Assembly: GCF_037893015.1 (NCBI RefSeq)
Contig: NC_133666.1
Span: 659,442,521 to 659,506,520 of the forward strand
Source of the DNA: Macrotis lagotis
Taxonomy: Eukaryota; Chordata; Mammalia; Peramelemorphia; Peramelidae
DNA: 64,000 nucleotides
Reading direction: 5' to 3'
Position numbers and translations under genes: made by a program. The notes beneath the pieces were generated by a model. The model was not told the DNA's origin. It did no database searches and saw nothing but the letters and a program-made list of their open reading frames with translations. Of this stretch, positions 51,161-61,862 are shown one piece after another (position 1 is the stretch's first letter; each line of letters starts with the position of its first letter).

Positions 51161-52059
51161 GTTTCTCTCTTAGAAAAGTCTTTCTGAATCTCTGAAATAT
51201 CTCACATCTTTTTCTTCTCTATCATTATCATAGAAATAGTGTAGTTGCTGTTAGGGCAACAGGGACTTCTGGATCAGAAGCCCTTAATACAGAACAACAG
51301 CCATAGAGTGACTTAACAAACACCAAGACTAAAGAGGTATTTTGCTTTGTGACATTATAAGAGAGAAAAAAGGGGGAATTAGGAGAATAAAGGGAGGGGA
51401 GAAAAGAAGTCAAAAAAGAAAAAAGAAAAGAGATGGATGTATTTACACAGGGCAGTTTTTTTGTTAAATATTTCTGTTAAATATTTTGCCCCTCAGAGTA
51501 GACCTATTCATTTTAAAGTAGTGGGAAAAGTGCTGAATTTGTGATTTGAGTCTGATCCTGATTACCTGTGATATCTTCAGAATGCCATTCTAGAACTGAG
51601 ATATGCAAAACTATATTACCATCAGTCTTTTAAAGATGGAAACCATGAGGTCATCTCTTTAGGTGATATCTAGTGATGGTCCCAGGGTGAAAGTTAACCA
51701 CTCATGGTCTAGAAGCCACTTGACTTCATTCCTTACTGATCTCATTCCTTTTTGAACCACTTATACTAGACTGAAGTTATTCTAGGTTGAAAACAATATT
51801 TATGGAATGCATCCAAGTTTAGAAGCAAGTGCCTACTTACCTATGTAGACAAGGTATCACCTAGCTTGTTTGTTTGTTTGCTTTTCTCAAGAGAGAAAGA
51901 ATGAGCTGATATAAATAGAAGTTGTTCACTTCACTTCTCATCAGATAAGAGAGGGTAACTGATCTCATGGAAGTTACTATCTAGTAGAAGTTTATGACAT
52001 GAATACATATAATTAGAACACAGCTGGTGCTTGTTTCATTTCTTCATTCAAGCATTGCA
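51161..52059. other. Mostly unrecognised
   Basis: 51365-51430 is purine-rich. 51515-51580 may hold a SINE head (TGGGAAAAGTGCTGAATTTG). The rest shows no family. Confidence 0.35.
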
Positions 52060-52510
52060 AGGCCTTTTAGTCCAAATCCCTCTCTTTTTTTTTTTACAGG
52101 TGAAGAAACTGACATCCAAATAAAAGTTCTAAGTGTAATTAGAATTGTGCTTTGGAAATCAGGTAGCCTCAGCCAATCAATGAGTACCTATTTTGTCTCT
52201 ACTAACTCCTGGTCACCTGCCCACCTGACTTGGAATAAGAATCAAGAACTAACATTTCTAGGCTACTTAATTTACATGAAACCATGTGAACTGAACATTA
52301 AAACCGTTGACATAATTCTATGTGTGTTGCCATTATTCCTAGTTTACAGAGGAAGAGATTATGACTGGGAGAATTTATGTGGTCTGAGTTTGAACACTGT
52401 CCCTGATCTCTGTTGTCTATGTGGTATTGCAGAGCTATGATACTGGAGACATGTCACTCTAGAATTATTGGTTGCTTTGTCTGAAGGCAGGATTTGTACC
52501 TAGGTCTTCC
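52060..52510 (-). mobile_element. MIR3/MIR pieces, worn
   Basis: TTTTAGTCCAAATCCCTC and TTACAGGTGAAGAAACTGAC (52060-52130) and TTGCCATTATTCCTAGTTTAC (52330) fit MIR-type cores in minus sense. The 137-codon plus-strand frame at 52027-52440 overlaps these and has no domain. Confidence 0.5.
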
Positions 52511-52619
52511 TGACTGTAAATCTATACAATATCTACCACCCTTCACTTTTCTTTGGATGTAAAAATGACAAGGTTAGAATAGATGAATTCTAATTTCCCT
52601 TTAACCTCTAAACATAAGT
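52511..52619. other. Unrecognised
   Basis: I see nothing definite. Confidence 0.3.
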
Positions 52620-52765
52620 TTTGTTTCTTTTGGAACTCAAATGTTAGCTTTTCTAGGAAACTTTCCCATCCTCCATGTTGATAAATATTTGACCCTTGGA
52701 CTTCATCTACACCTTTATATTGTTAACTTATCCGATGATGTTGCATATCATAGCTATGTCTCCTA
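52620..52765 (+). mobile_element. L2-like 3' fragment
   Basis: TTTGGAACTCAAATGTTAGC and TTCTAGGAAACTTTCCC fit the L2 3' region. Confidence 0.6.
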
Positions 52766-52832
52766 TCCTTCATGATTACCATAATTAATATGCCACTTTA
52801 AGGTTTATAAGTCATTAACAAATGTTATTAAG

Positions 52833-53092
52833 GGCACCTAGGTGACCCAGTGAATAGAGCATTGGATCTAGAGTCAATAAGACTCATCTTCATGAATATA
52901 AATCTGGTCTCAGACTCTAACTAGTTGCATGACCCTGGGGTAAACCATTTAATCATGTTTGCCTCACTTTTCTCATCTGTAAAATGTAAATGGAGGAAAA
53001 AAAAAGGCAAATCATTCTAGTATTTTTGCCAAGAAAACCCCAAATGGAGTCACAAAGACTTGACAAGACTTGAAAAATGACTGAACAATAAT
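52833..53092 (+). mobile_element. MAR1-type SINE, full length
   Basis: GGGCACCTAGGTGACCCAG, TAGAGTCAATAAGACTCATC, TGCATGACCCTGGGGTAAAC, AAATCATTCTAGTATTTTTGCC and the tail ACAAAGACTTGACAAGAC. Confidence 0.92.
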
Positions 53093-53262
53093 AAGTATTA
53101 TCACATTTGATCATCACAATTACCTTTTGATTCAGGCACTAATATTATTCTTACTTTACAGTTAAAGAAAACGAGATAAGCAAATAAATTGACTTGCTTA
53201 GCATCTGAGGCAAGAGTTGAATTTTGTACGCAATTCACTATATCACCAAGTCACCAATGATC
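53093..53262 (-). mobile_element. MIR SINE
   Basis: AGTATTATCACATTTGATC, TTTACAGTTAAAGAAAACGAG and TTCACTATATCACC run in minus sense. Confidence 0.75.
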
Positions 53263-53269
53263 CACAGAT

Positions 53270-53445
53270 TATTTCAGTGGATACATGAACATGGAACTTT
53301 TAATATTTTGATAAATTTTAATACAATTTGTTTTTATTAAAATCATGAACATTTTATTTTATGCATTTAAAAATCATTCTGAGGACAAGTTCATATTCTT
53401 CACAAGGCTGCCAAAGGAGCTGATGCCACAAAAGGTGATGAATGG
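53270..53445 (-). repeat. Family X repeat
   Basis: ATGCATTTAAAAATCATTCTG, AGGACAAGTTCATATTC and GGCTGCCAAAGGAGC are the reverse complement of the text at 26270-26340. Confidence 0.55.
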
Positions 53446-53529
53446 CTATTCTAGACTCTAACCTACATGAGGGCAAGGAATCATGCTTTATATCAATTTT
53501 GAGTTTCCTTAATTTTAGTATGCCTACTG

Positions 53530-54020
53530 AAAGTTTTTGGTTAGCTTCTTATTGCATTAAACAGAGCCAATGGAAACTGTTAATCTTTAAAGTCCTTGAA
53601 AACTTGTCCCCTTATGCCCTTGTACAGTCTTCTTATACCTCATGTACTCTGTGATGCAGGGGCCTCTTTGCTCTTCTATAAATAAGATGCTTCATATTGC
53701 AGCTCCAGGCATTTTCACTGGCTTCCCCCCTGTCTAGAATGCTCTCCGTCATCATCTCTCTCTTCTGGCTCCTTTATTCCCTTTAAGCCACAGCTAAAAT
53801 TCCACCATCCAGAGGAAGTTTATCCTAATCCTCCTTAATGCTAGTGCCTTCTTTTGTTAATTATCTCCCAATTGTTCTTTGTATGTGGCTTTTATTTACA
53901 TAGTTGTTTGCATATTGTCTCTCTCCTTGAGAATGAGGATAAATTTTGCCTTTTAAAAAATTTTCATGCCTGAAATGTAGTAGGAACTTAATAAATGTTT
54001 ATTGACCAACTAACTGAAGC
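53530..54020 (+). mobile_element. L2 LINE, 3' end
   Basis: AAAGTCCTTGAAAACTTGTCC, TCCAGGCATTTTCACTGGC, TCTAGAATGCTCTCCGTC, AGCCACAGCTAAAATTCC and the end TTAATAAATGTTTATTGACC. Confidence 0.85.
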
Positions 54021-54571
54021 TAGCCTTTTGTATCTCTCATATCTCCATCTACCTTTTGCCTCTAATCTCATTTTAGGATCTTTGCCCTATGTGAATGGAC
54101 TGGGAATAAGGATTTCTCAGAATATGGTTGTCTGAAATTCTGCTTTGGTAGCTGAAATAAACTATTTTCTCTTATATGGAATACATATTTTTTCTTGGAC
54201 ATGCTATAGCTTTAGGAGAATGAATCACAGTTTATCGCTTAGGCCAACAGACACTTTTATTTGCCTCCCCTCTAACCTCACCAAAAACAAGGGTGCGCAT
54301 GTGTATGCAGTGAGGAGATTGCTGTCAAAAACCCTGTGGTTTGTGGAACCTTTGTATTTTGGGAGAGTTTTATAGATCCCACAAGACTTCAAGGGCGGCA
54401 ACATTAGCCCATCTGACCCACTAGTTGAAAATTTATTTCCTGAGTAGAAGAGTCATTCACACAATAGAAGTGATTCTAATTCTCTGACAATAATAAGGAT
54501 GTATCCCCAGAGTGAGAGTGCCTCCCTCCCTTTTACCTGAGATGAGGATCTCTCAGAGAAGGGCCATAACC
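54021..54571. other. Unrecognised
   Basis: No family recognised over 550 bases. Confidence 0.4.
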
Positions 54572-54664
54572 ATAAATAAATAATTAAATAATAAATAAAT
54601 AAACAACAAATAAATAAATGAATAAATGACTTGAATGAATGAATGAATGAATGAATGAATAAAA
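54572..54664. repeat. (AAAT)n(GAAT)n microsatellite
   Basis: AAAT steps then about six GAAT steps. Confidence 0.95.
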
Positions 54665-54779
54665 TATGATGTCAGTGGCATCATCACAAAATCCTTTAGC
54701 TTGTCAGCCTCCTTCTCTTATCCATTTATTATGAAATTATACATTGAAAGATCTAAGAGTTTTGGTTAATACACTGGCC

Positions 54780-54995
54780 AACTACAGTCTCAGAGGATGG
54801 TTGATGAAGTTTGCTGCCCATCTTGATGGAAAGGTGATGAGCTTAAGTGCAAAATCAACTAAACACTTTTAGACATGAACTATGTGGGAATTTGTTTTGC
54901 TTGGTTACACATATTTATTACAAGGGTTTCATTCTGGTTTTGTTTTTAGTATCAGGGATACAATGGTATCAGGGACAAAATAATAAACAAATGGC
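54780..54995 (+). repeat. Family Y repeat
   Basis: GGAAAGGTGATGAGCTTAAG, ATGTGGGAATTTGTTTTGC and ACACATATTTATTACAAGGG; compare 37690-37925. Confidence 0.5.
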
Positions 54996-55027
54996 TAATT
55001 TTAAAGATTAAGTAAAATAATTAAATC

Positions 55028-55445
55028 ACAAGACCTTAGAGTGAGAACTAAAAGGGTCCATAGAGACCATTTAACTTAATGCACTCATTTTAAAGATGAA
55101 AAAACTGAGGGCTAAAGAGTTTCCTTTAATTCATCCTCACAACTGATAGAATGACTGGGGCATCAGTGGAATCCTGGTCCTATGATTCCAGGACTGGTAT
55201 TCTTTCCATTGGACTACTCAAGACTTAAGAAGTCATCTGGTCTAATTTCTTCATTTTATCAGGCAAAGAAGCAAAATACTTTACTTAAAGTTAGACAGGT
55301 AAATGAGCAACAGATCTGGAATTGTAATCCAGGTCCTCCTAATCCAGGACCAGTGCTCTTTCATTGTGTCCTCCATAATTTTAAAGCATAAAGTGATCTG
55401 AAAGATCACTAGGTTCAACAATCTCATTTTAAAGATAAGAAAGTG
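55028..55445 (-). mobile_element. Run of three MIR3/THER-like fragments
   Basis: Three starts of the same type follow each other in minus sense: AGAACTAAAAGGGTCC (55048), GAAGTCATCTGGTC (55229) and GATCTGAAAGATCAC (55396), each leading to a CATTTTA-AGAT-AA core. The first two reach tRNA-like ends (TTCTTTCCATTGG; TCTTTCATTGTG). Confidence 0.75.
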
Positions 55446-55454
55446 AATTTTTAG

Positions 55455-55612
55455 ATGAAATCTAGAAAGAACCCATATTCAAATCCTTGCACTGACTCCC
55501 AGTGTGACACTGGAGAGGTGATTTAACTTCCTTTAGTTTCCTTATTTGTATAATTAGGAAGGTGGACTAGATAGATTTTCACAAATGTAAATCCTCAGTA
55601 TTGTGATTTGTA
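55455..55612 (+). mobile_element. MIR3-like SINE
   Basis: CCCATATTCAAATCCTTGC, TTAGTTTCCTTATTTG and AGGTGGACTAGATAG. Confidence 0.8.
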
Positions 55613-55984
55613 ATCACTTGTTCAAGGTCACCCTGAATGAGATGATAACAGCAGAATGTGAAAGAGACACCTCTGATAAATTAAGTGAAACTTTATTTGA
55701 TGCTCAAGTATCATTAGGATCCCAGAATGCCACAGCTAGGAGGGACCTTAGGGATCATCTATTATTACGTGACCTATCCTACTCTAATTTACATTCAATT
55801 TGTGTGTATCAATGTCACATTCCTTTCTCTCCACTAAGGAGACAAAATAATTCAATGAAGTAAGGAAATGGGTCATTTAAAAATTTTGCATTCCTGTATT
55901 GAACACAAGGCCCCCAACCCATTTGGAATGGTTCAAAAATATTAATACATTCAATTGTCCTGATGTGAAAAACCAAGGTCCATG
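55613..55984. other. Mostly unrecognised
   Basis: 55715-55760 (AGCTAGGAGGGACCTTAGGG) is another MIR3/L3 tail in minus sense. The 86-codon frame at 55603-55863 runs across it and is chance. Confidence 0.4.
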
Positions 55985-56212
55985 ATTAGATCTGGCCTTC
56001 AGGAAGACTTGAGTTCAAAGGTAACCTCAGACTCTTATTTGCTATGTGGCCCTTGGCAAATCAATTGGCCTTATTTGTCTCAGTTCCCTCACCTGTAAAA
56101 TCATCTGGAGGAGGAAATGGCAAACCACTTCAGTACCTTTGCCAATAAAACATCAAAGGAAGTCATGAAGGTTGCACAAAAATGAAATAAAAAACCCAAC
56201 AACACTGAACAA
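55985..56212 (+). mobile_element. MAR1-type SINE
   Basis: AGGAAGACTTGAGTTCAAAG, TGGCAAACCACTTCAGTAC, CTTTGCCAATAAAACATC and AACACTGAACAATAG. Confidence 0.92.
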
Positions 56213-56389
56213 TAGCCTAATGTCTTAAGGTTTTCAAAGTCTCTTAAAATTGTGGTGTTTACTCTTTTTTTAATTATAAATTTATTTTCTTTTTCATTCA
56301 TGAGACAAAACAAAATTTCCATAATACATAACAATAAAATAGATGATTACACGTGAAACTACCAACCTACCATTGTACTTCCCAAACAA
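56213..56389. other. Unrecognised
   Basis: ACAAAATTTCCATAATACATAAC and TGAAACTACCAACCTACC feel like an L1-derived or other marsupial repeat tail; not certain. Confidence 0.3.
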
Positions 56390-56765
56390 GACTATTGTCT
56401 CTAAAGAGCTATCCCATCTTACATCTCATCTATCTCTATCTGCCTCACTGGAACTGGTCCCCAATTTGCCTAGTTCTCTCCTGTGGGAGCTGAGCTGAGC
56501 CAGTGTAATTGCTCTTCCCAAGTCGGCCTTTAAGTACCTGAACAGAGCTATTACATCTCACTTTCCATCATAAAGGTTTTTCTTCTCCAGATTAAACATC
56601 CCCAATTCCTCCAATTTATGACCTTGGGGCCTTTTGTCCACTGGGTCCCTCCCTTCTGGACCATCTCCAGTTTGTTAAAGCTATTCCTAAAATGTTGGTG
56701 CTCAGTAGTAAGTAATTTCATTTGAATCTGCTCTGACCTCATGACCATACCTTAGCTTTCTTCTT
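56390..56765 (-). mobile_element. CR1/L3 LINE, 3' UTR
   Basis: TTCTTCTCCAGATTAAACATC, CCCAATTCCTCC, GACCATCTCCAGTTTGTTAA, ATTCCTAAAATGTTGGTGC and TGAATCTGCTCTGACC follow L3 in minus sense. Confidence 0.87.
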
Positions 56766-56924
56766 CCTCTGGAAGTTCAACAGAGTTACTTGGTCCTATT
56801 AGATTACCTTCTGTATTCAATATATTAAGTCTCTTTTAATTCAGTCCAGAACAGCATGAACTTTTTAATCTTAAAATTGATCAGAATTTGGAATTCAAAA
56901 CTTTAAATAAATATATTAAAATTT
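56766..56924. other. Unrecognised
   Basis: AT-rich; nothing definite. Confidence 0.35.
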
Positions 56925-57539
56925 TAAAGCATTAATCAAATAGGCACTTATTATGTACTTCCTATATGCAAGACACAATGCAAACTTAGACCAAATTAAA
57001 ACAGTTCCTGTGCCCAAGAAATTTTCTAATGGGGAAACAACATATTCAAATATACATATGTATTATAAAACATAAATGTTATCAATGTATTTATCTATCT
57101 GTAAAATTGAAAGGAGTACACTAGCTGCTGGGAGATCCAGACAAACCTCCTTTTGAAAGGTGACATTTGAACTGAGACATAAAAGTAAACAGATAATCCA
57201 TAAGGTGAAGGAGGAGGAAACACATCCTAGGCATGGTGAATAGCCAGTACATAGAAGACTACTGTGATAGATCAAGAGAGAGAGACAATGAAGATCAAAA
57301 CAAAGTGATGGCTTTGTAAGAAGATGGAATGGGGTAGATGGAAAAGAAATTATTTTACAATTAATTATATATAGAGTGAGAGTGATAACGCCAACATTGT
57401 AAACTTGTGTGATTACAAAGATGCTTAAAGAGTAAAGGAAATGTGGAATGCAGATAGATGTTGAAGAAAAGATTTGAACTCTATTCTGGACATGTTGAAC
57501 TTATGAGATCTATGAAACATTTTAATTGAAAATATCCAA

Positions 57540-57773
57540 GGGCATCTAGGTGGTGCAGTGGATAGAACACCTACCCTCGAGTCAGGAGGACTTGAATTCA
57601 AATCCTGCCTCAGACGCGTAATAATTGCCTAGCTATGTGGCCTTGGGCAAGCCACTGAACCTCATTTGCATTGCAAAAACCTAAAAAAGAAAAGAAGAGA
57701 AGAGAAGAGAAGAGAAGAGAAAAGAAAAGAAAAGAAAAGAAAAGAAAAGAAAAGAAAAGAAAAGAAAAGAAAA
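57540..57773 (+). mobile_element. WSINE1-type SINE with an expanded tail
   Basis: GGGCATCTAGGTGGTGCAGTG, GGACTTGAATTCAAATCC, CAGACGCGTAATAATTGCC and a tail that has grown into (AAAAG)n. The 12-bp copies of GAAAATATCCAA lie at 57528-57539 and 57774-57785. Confidence 0.97.
57690..57773. repeat. (AAAAG)n/(AGAAG)n microsatellite, SINE tail
   Basis: About six AGAAG steps then about ten AAAAG steps, ending at the target-site duplication. Confidence 0.97.
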
Positions 57774-58080
57774 GAAAATATCCAATAGGCAGTTCATGAT
57801 GTGAAACCTAGAAAAAGGATAAGGACTAGACATGTAAATCTGGTAGTCTTATACATTAAGATGGCAACTGAATTCATGAAAGTCAAGGAAGTCACCAAAT
57901 GAAAAAAAAAAAGTAGATAGAAAGCCAAAGAGGTGCATGTGATACAGCTTTGTATATACTCAAAGTTAGTTGTGGTATAAATAATAAATGAATGGAGACT
58001 GAGAAAGATTTGTTAGGTTTGTAAGAAGATAACCCTCTCAGATGCTGTGAAATTATATATAAAGAAAAATACCTAGAAGG

Positions 58081-58999
58081 AGTTAAGAAAGTCAAGAATA
58101 GCCATTACTACAAAGTGGTTCAGAAAAGGAGTGGAAAGAGCCCATTAGATTTGACCATAGCTTAAACTTAGGACAAGATATTTCAGTTGATTAATGGGGT
58201 CAGTCTCCAGAAGAGAAAGAGATAGAAGATACAGAAAGGGGATATAAGTTTGATTAAGGAGAGATATATGACAATAACTAGCAGGGACTGAGGGAACTCT
58301 ACTTGAATGTAAGCTCAATGAGAGAAAAAAGCTCTGTCTTGGAATTCCTAGATTTGGGGGTCTCAATGGAAGTGAGTTACCACCTGCCCTAGCCCTAATG
58401 GCCTGAAGCTGAAAAAATCAGAATTGTTTAAACAGGTCTGAATCACCTGGATACCCCAGTTAGGAATAATAGACTAGGACTCTGGTTCTGTTTTGCTGGT
58501 TTTAGGAACAGGGGTCACGACTCAAAGGGATGGTCACTATAGAGCACTTGAGGTGAAAATCTTAGCAAGCTAGCTAGGGTGAAAGCCAAAAATGTTTTCT
58601 ACACTCATCAGACCCTAGAAAAGGTATTGGTTGATAATGACAGCAGGCTAGTGGCCACAGAAGTCAGAATCCACCAAGATTGTGTTAAAATTAGTCCATT
58701 GAGTTACAGACTAGCTTTACCATATTGTAAAAGGTTAATTGCTATAAAATTACCATACTGAGGATTAGACCATCAAGAGACAGATTAACTTAAAGTGCTG
58801 TCCAAAATTTGTCATCATAAAACTAGATCATTGAGAAATGACACCCTACTGAAGAAGAACCTTGGTGATATGGGAAAGATCCGTAAAAGTCAAGATCTCC
58901 CACTGATTATCAACTATCCTGTTCTAAAAAGTCATGATCTCCCACTGCTTAATCATAGTCCTCATCTAACTTTGTCAAGCCACTAGGTTCACGTGGGAT
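58081..58999. other. Unidentified, possibly retroelement-derived
   Basis: No family named. It contains an imperfect 42-bp tandem pair: 58885-58926 and 58927-58968 share AAAAGTCA-GATCTCCCACTG. Such short tandem pairs occur in LTR U3 regions, but I find no clear LTR ends. Confidence 0.35.
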
Positions 59000-59118
59000 A
59001 GTGAAAATGGTGTCTTTGCACAACACCCCCTCATGTTAATCATTCTAAATTGCAAGTCATGACATCACTTTCCCAATGATGTGGTCTTCTTTGAAACTAA
59101 AGGAGAACTACTACACAC
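59000..59118 (+). mobile_element. Family Z SINE, 3' end
   Basis: GTGTCTTTGCACAACACCCC, TTGCAAGTCATGACATCAC, CCAATGATGTGGTCTTC and TTTGAAACTAAAGGAG are family Z in plus sense. Confidence 0.75.
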
Positions 59119-59309
59119 AATAGACAATTGATATATGTTGAAATCATTTGACTAAATGGTGGGATGATAGAGTTGAGCAGTTTCCTGGTGAGTCTGGTCA
59201 GTTGGCCAGGTACTTATCAACCCCAACTACTTCCAAATAACAGGAAAGAGGAGGATGAACCTGAAGTATCTAAATACAAGAATATCTCACTGTAATGTTT
59301 GCTAAGTAT

Positions 59310-59755
59310 TCTATCTCTTCAGGATAAAGACTGTTATTTGATTCTCACAACCTGTGAAGAAGTTGCTATTAGTCGCCCCATTTTAGAGGCAAACAAGACA
59401 ATCATTGAATATTTATTAAGGGCTTACTATGCGCCAGACTAAGAACTACGTTAAAAATTCAAGATACAAAGAAAAATAACGACACAACTCCTTCCTATAA
59501 GGAGATTACTTTCTAATGGAAGAGCGAATGTATACACAACTAAGTATATTCAAGCTCCATGCAGAGGTGATGGAAGACAATTTTAGAGGGGGGTGCTCTA
59601 GCGGTTGAGGGACTTGAAGGTGGTAGCTGAGCTGAAGCTGATAGATATTAAATGTAACACTTTCCCAGGGTCACATAGCTACCAAATGATCAGAATAGGA
59701 TTCTAGCCATTTCTTCCCAGCTCCAGGTCAAGTGTACTATCGCCTAAGGTCCATT
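59310..59755 (-). mobile_element. MIR SINE interrupted by family W
   Basis: TTGATTCTCACAACCTGTG and GTCGCCCCATTTTAGAGGC on the left, TTTCCCAGGGTCACATAGC and CCAGCTCCAGGTCAAGTG on the right, are one MIR in minus sense. Family W text (GGGCTTACTATGCGCC, AAGGAGATTACTTTCTAATGG) lies between at about 59397-59640. Confidence 0.75.
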
Positions 59756-60202
59756 GTCAAATAATTGTCTACATATTTCATTCTTTAATGCCTATAAAAA
59801 GGAAACATTTTGTAATCCTTTAGTTGCCATTGCAATGGGAATTATTATTGTCACTTTTTTATCTTTTTAATGAGGTTCAGATAGAAACAGTTCTGGGACA
59901 AATCACTGTCCTGTTATTATTCTTATATTTAATCTTCTATGGACTATTGAGCAGGTAGGTAAAAGGATTTTTTTTTTGCAACTGGATAAAATGCTTATCT
60001 TCTATAGACTCACTATAAATAACCTAGGGAAAACTCCAATAGTTGGCTAGACAACTGTAATTTTCTTCTTGTCTTCATTCTCCTCCTCTTGCTCTAAATC
60101 CTCCTTTTTTTCTTTTCTGCTCTCTCCTCCTCTTCTTCATCCTCCTTTCTTTCCTCTACACTTGACAACATCTGTTCTGCATCTCAATTTTTCTTCTTTA
60201 AG
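59756..60202. other. Mostly non-repeat
   Basis: 60060-60180 is pyrimidine-rich (TCCTCC, TTTCTTTTC). Nothing else recognised. Confidence 0.4.
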
Positions 60203-60214
60203 AAGTACATAGGA

Positions 60215-60368
60215 GGGATGGCTAGGTGGCGCAGTGGATAGAGCACCAACCCTGGAGTCAGGAGGACCTGAGTTCAAATCTGGCCTTAGACACTTAATAA
60301 TTACCTAGCTGTGTGGCCTTGGGCAAGCCACTTAACCCCATTGCCTTGCAAAAAAAAAAATCTTAAAA
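60215..60368 (+). mobile_element. WSINE1-type SINE, best preserved
   Basis: GGCTAGGTGGCGCAGTGGAT, GGACCTGAGTTCAAATCTGG, AATTACCTAGCTGTGTGGCC, CTTAACCCCATTGCCTTGC and a poly-A tail. AAGTACATAGGA (60203) and AAATGCATAGGA (60369) flank it. It is the copy closest to what I know as consensus. Confidence 0.96.
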
Positions 60369-60380
60369 AAATGCATAGGA

Positions 60381-61079
60381 AAGTATCCAGGACAAGACGA
60401 TTCATGCAGCCACCTACCACCAGTTACATAGAGAACTCCAATAGTGGTTTTAAGCTATTAAAGCTCCCCCTCCAATAGAGGATTTAAATTGATTTTACTT
60501 CCTTGCGAGAAGAGTACCCTTTTAGTACAACTTCAGTAATTAGAAGGAATTGTAGCAGCATTCATGTTGTGAACATCATAACAAGATCACAGGATTTGAT
60601 CACAGTATTAGAAGGGTAAATGAGTTTAAAATGAGTTCCGTTTCCTAGGTTATGGGAAGTTGATGATTTTCTGGGAAACAGAAATAGTTCTGTTACCCTG
60701 ACTGCCCACAGGGAGTCGGAGAATTGAGGCTTCCAATGTGAGCAATGGATGGAAACACAATTTGAATATGATCAATACTCATTTCTTGACAGTTATAAAC
60801 TTGCCTGCCCTTTGGAGCTACCTGTCTGCTTATTGTCTAGCAGTTCTTTCCAGCTCTTGCCCTGTGCCTTGTATCGATTTTCTTTACTTTCCCTCACCTT
60901 AGCAGTGACGTGAAATCTAAGGAGAAATGAGACCAAAACTGGAATTTCCGTTCGGGTTCTCACGGACTTTACCCATTCCCCAGAGACTAAGCATCCCAGG
61001 ACTGTAGAAAAATTAGAACAGCAAGCAACAATTCATCTCAACTTGATCCAGCTCCAATGGAAATCATTTCAACTTACCA
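60381..61079. other. Non-repeat DNA, candidate conserved element
   Basis: About 700 bases without any family. 60880-60985 holds AGCAGTGACGTGAAATCTAA and several CpGs (TTCCGTTCGGG, TCTCACGGAC). TGACGTGA resembles a CRE-type site; function is not shown. Confidence 0.4.
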
Positions 61080-61185
61080 GCAATTATGAGGCACCCACCA
61101 TTTGCAAAGACAAATAGCAGAAGACAAAGGCAGTCCCTCCCTGATTTCAGGGAGCTTCCAATCTATTGGGGAAACAACATACTGG
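61080..61185 (+). repeat. Family W head
   Basis: GAGGCACCCACCATTTGC, AGACAAAGGCAGTCCCTCCC and GGGAGCTTCCAATCTATTGG then GGAAACAACATAC. Confidence 0.65.
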
Positions 61186-61427
61186 TTGCTGAGTTGTTTC
61201 AGGGAGGTCCAATTCTTTATAACCACATTTGAGGTTTTCTTAGCAAAGATACTAGAATGTTTTACCAATTTTTGTTCCAGCTTGTTTTACATATAAGGAC
61301 ACTGAAACAAAGCTAAGTGACTTTTCCATGGTCACTTGGATAGAAAGTATGTGAGGTCAGATTTGAACTCAGTAAGACTGACTTCAGCCTCAGGCCTCTA
61401 TCCGCTATGCCACCTACCTAGTCTCAA
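61186..61427 (-). mobile_element. MAR1-type SINE
   Basis: CCAATTCTTTATAACCACATTTG, TTTTCTTAGCAAAGATAC, GGTCACTTGGATAGAAAGTATG and CTATCCGCTATGCCACC. It sits inside or beside family W. Confidence 0.88.
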
Positions 61428-61464
61428 ACAACATCCTTAAATATAAGTAAATAGAAGATAATCA

Positions 61465-61862
61465 ATTAATCAGTAAATTCTTATTTCTCAGCTAATATGA
61501 GCCAGACTTTGTGCTAGACACTAGAAATACGATGATAAAAATTCAATAGACCATGCCCTCAATGATCTCATATTATATGACAAGTAACACAGAAGTATAT
61601 AAGCAAATATGTGAGATATTTTGAGTAAATATGACATCAATTTAAGAAGAGGAGGAAGTAATAACAGAAAGATCAGGAAAAGCCTCACATGGGAAGTAGA
61701 ATTTAGGCTGAACTTTGAAGGGAATAAGGGATTATGAGAGTAAATGCATTTCAGGCATGGGAGACAGCCTGTGCAAAGACATGGAGGTGGGAGGTATGCT
61801 GACTGAGAGGAATAGAAAGAATTCCAGTTTGATTGTATGTACAGAGTATAAAAGTAGTGCTA
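61465..61862 (+). repeat. Family W repeat
   Basis: GCCAGACTTTGTGCTAGACAC, CCTCAATGATCTCATATTATA, AGGCTGAACTTTGAAGGG and TTTCAGGCATGGGAGACAGC, then CTGTGCAAAGACATGGAGG, form the head and middle. Confidence 0.7.

Larger units (their letters stand above)
56925..58080 (+). repeat. Family W repeat, longest copy, interrupted by a WSINE
   Basis: The head is CACTTATTATGTACTTCC, AGACACAATGCAAAC, GTGCCCAAGAAATTTTC and AATGGGGAAACAACAT. The middle is GGTGACATTTGAACTGAGAC and CATCCTAGGCATGGTGAATAG. The later part is TCTATTCTGGACATGTTGAAC and, after the SINE, TAGGCAGTTCATGATGTGAAAC, ATGGCAACTGAATTCATGAAAG and AAGTCACCAAATG. So the family is at least 1 kb long. I cannot assign it to a class. Confidence 0.6.

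Noticed and set aside
52027-52440. 137-codon plus-strand frame
   Set aside because: It overlaps worn MIR pieces, has no domain, and its length can occur by chance in 64 kb.
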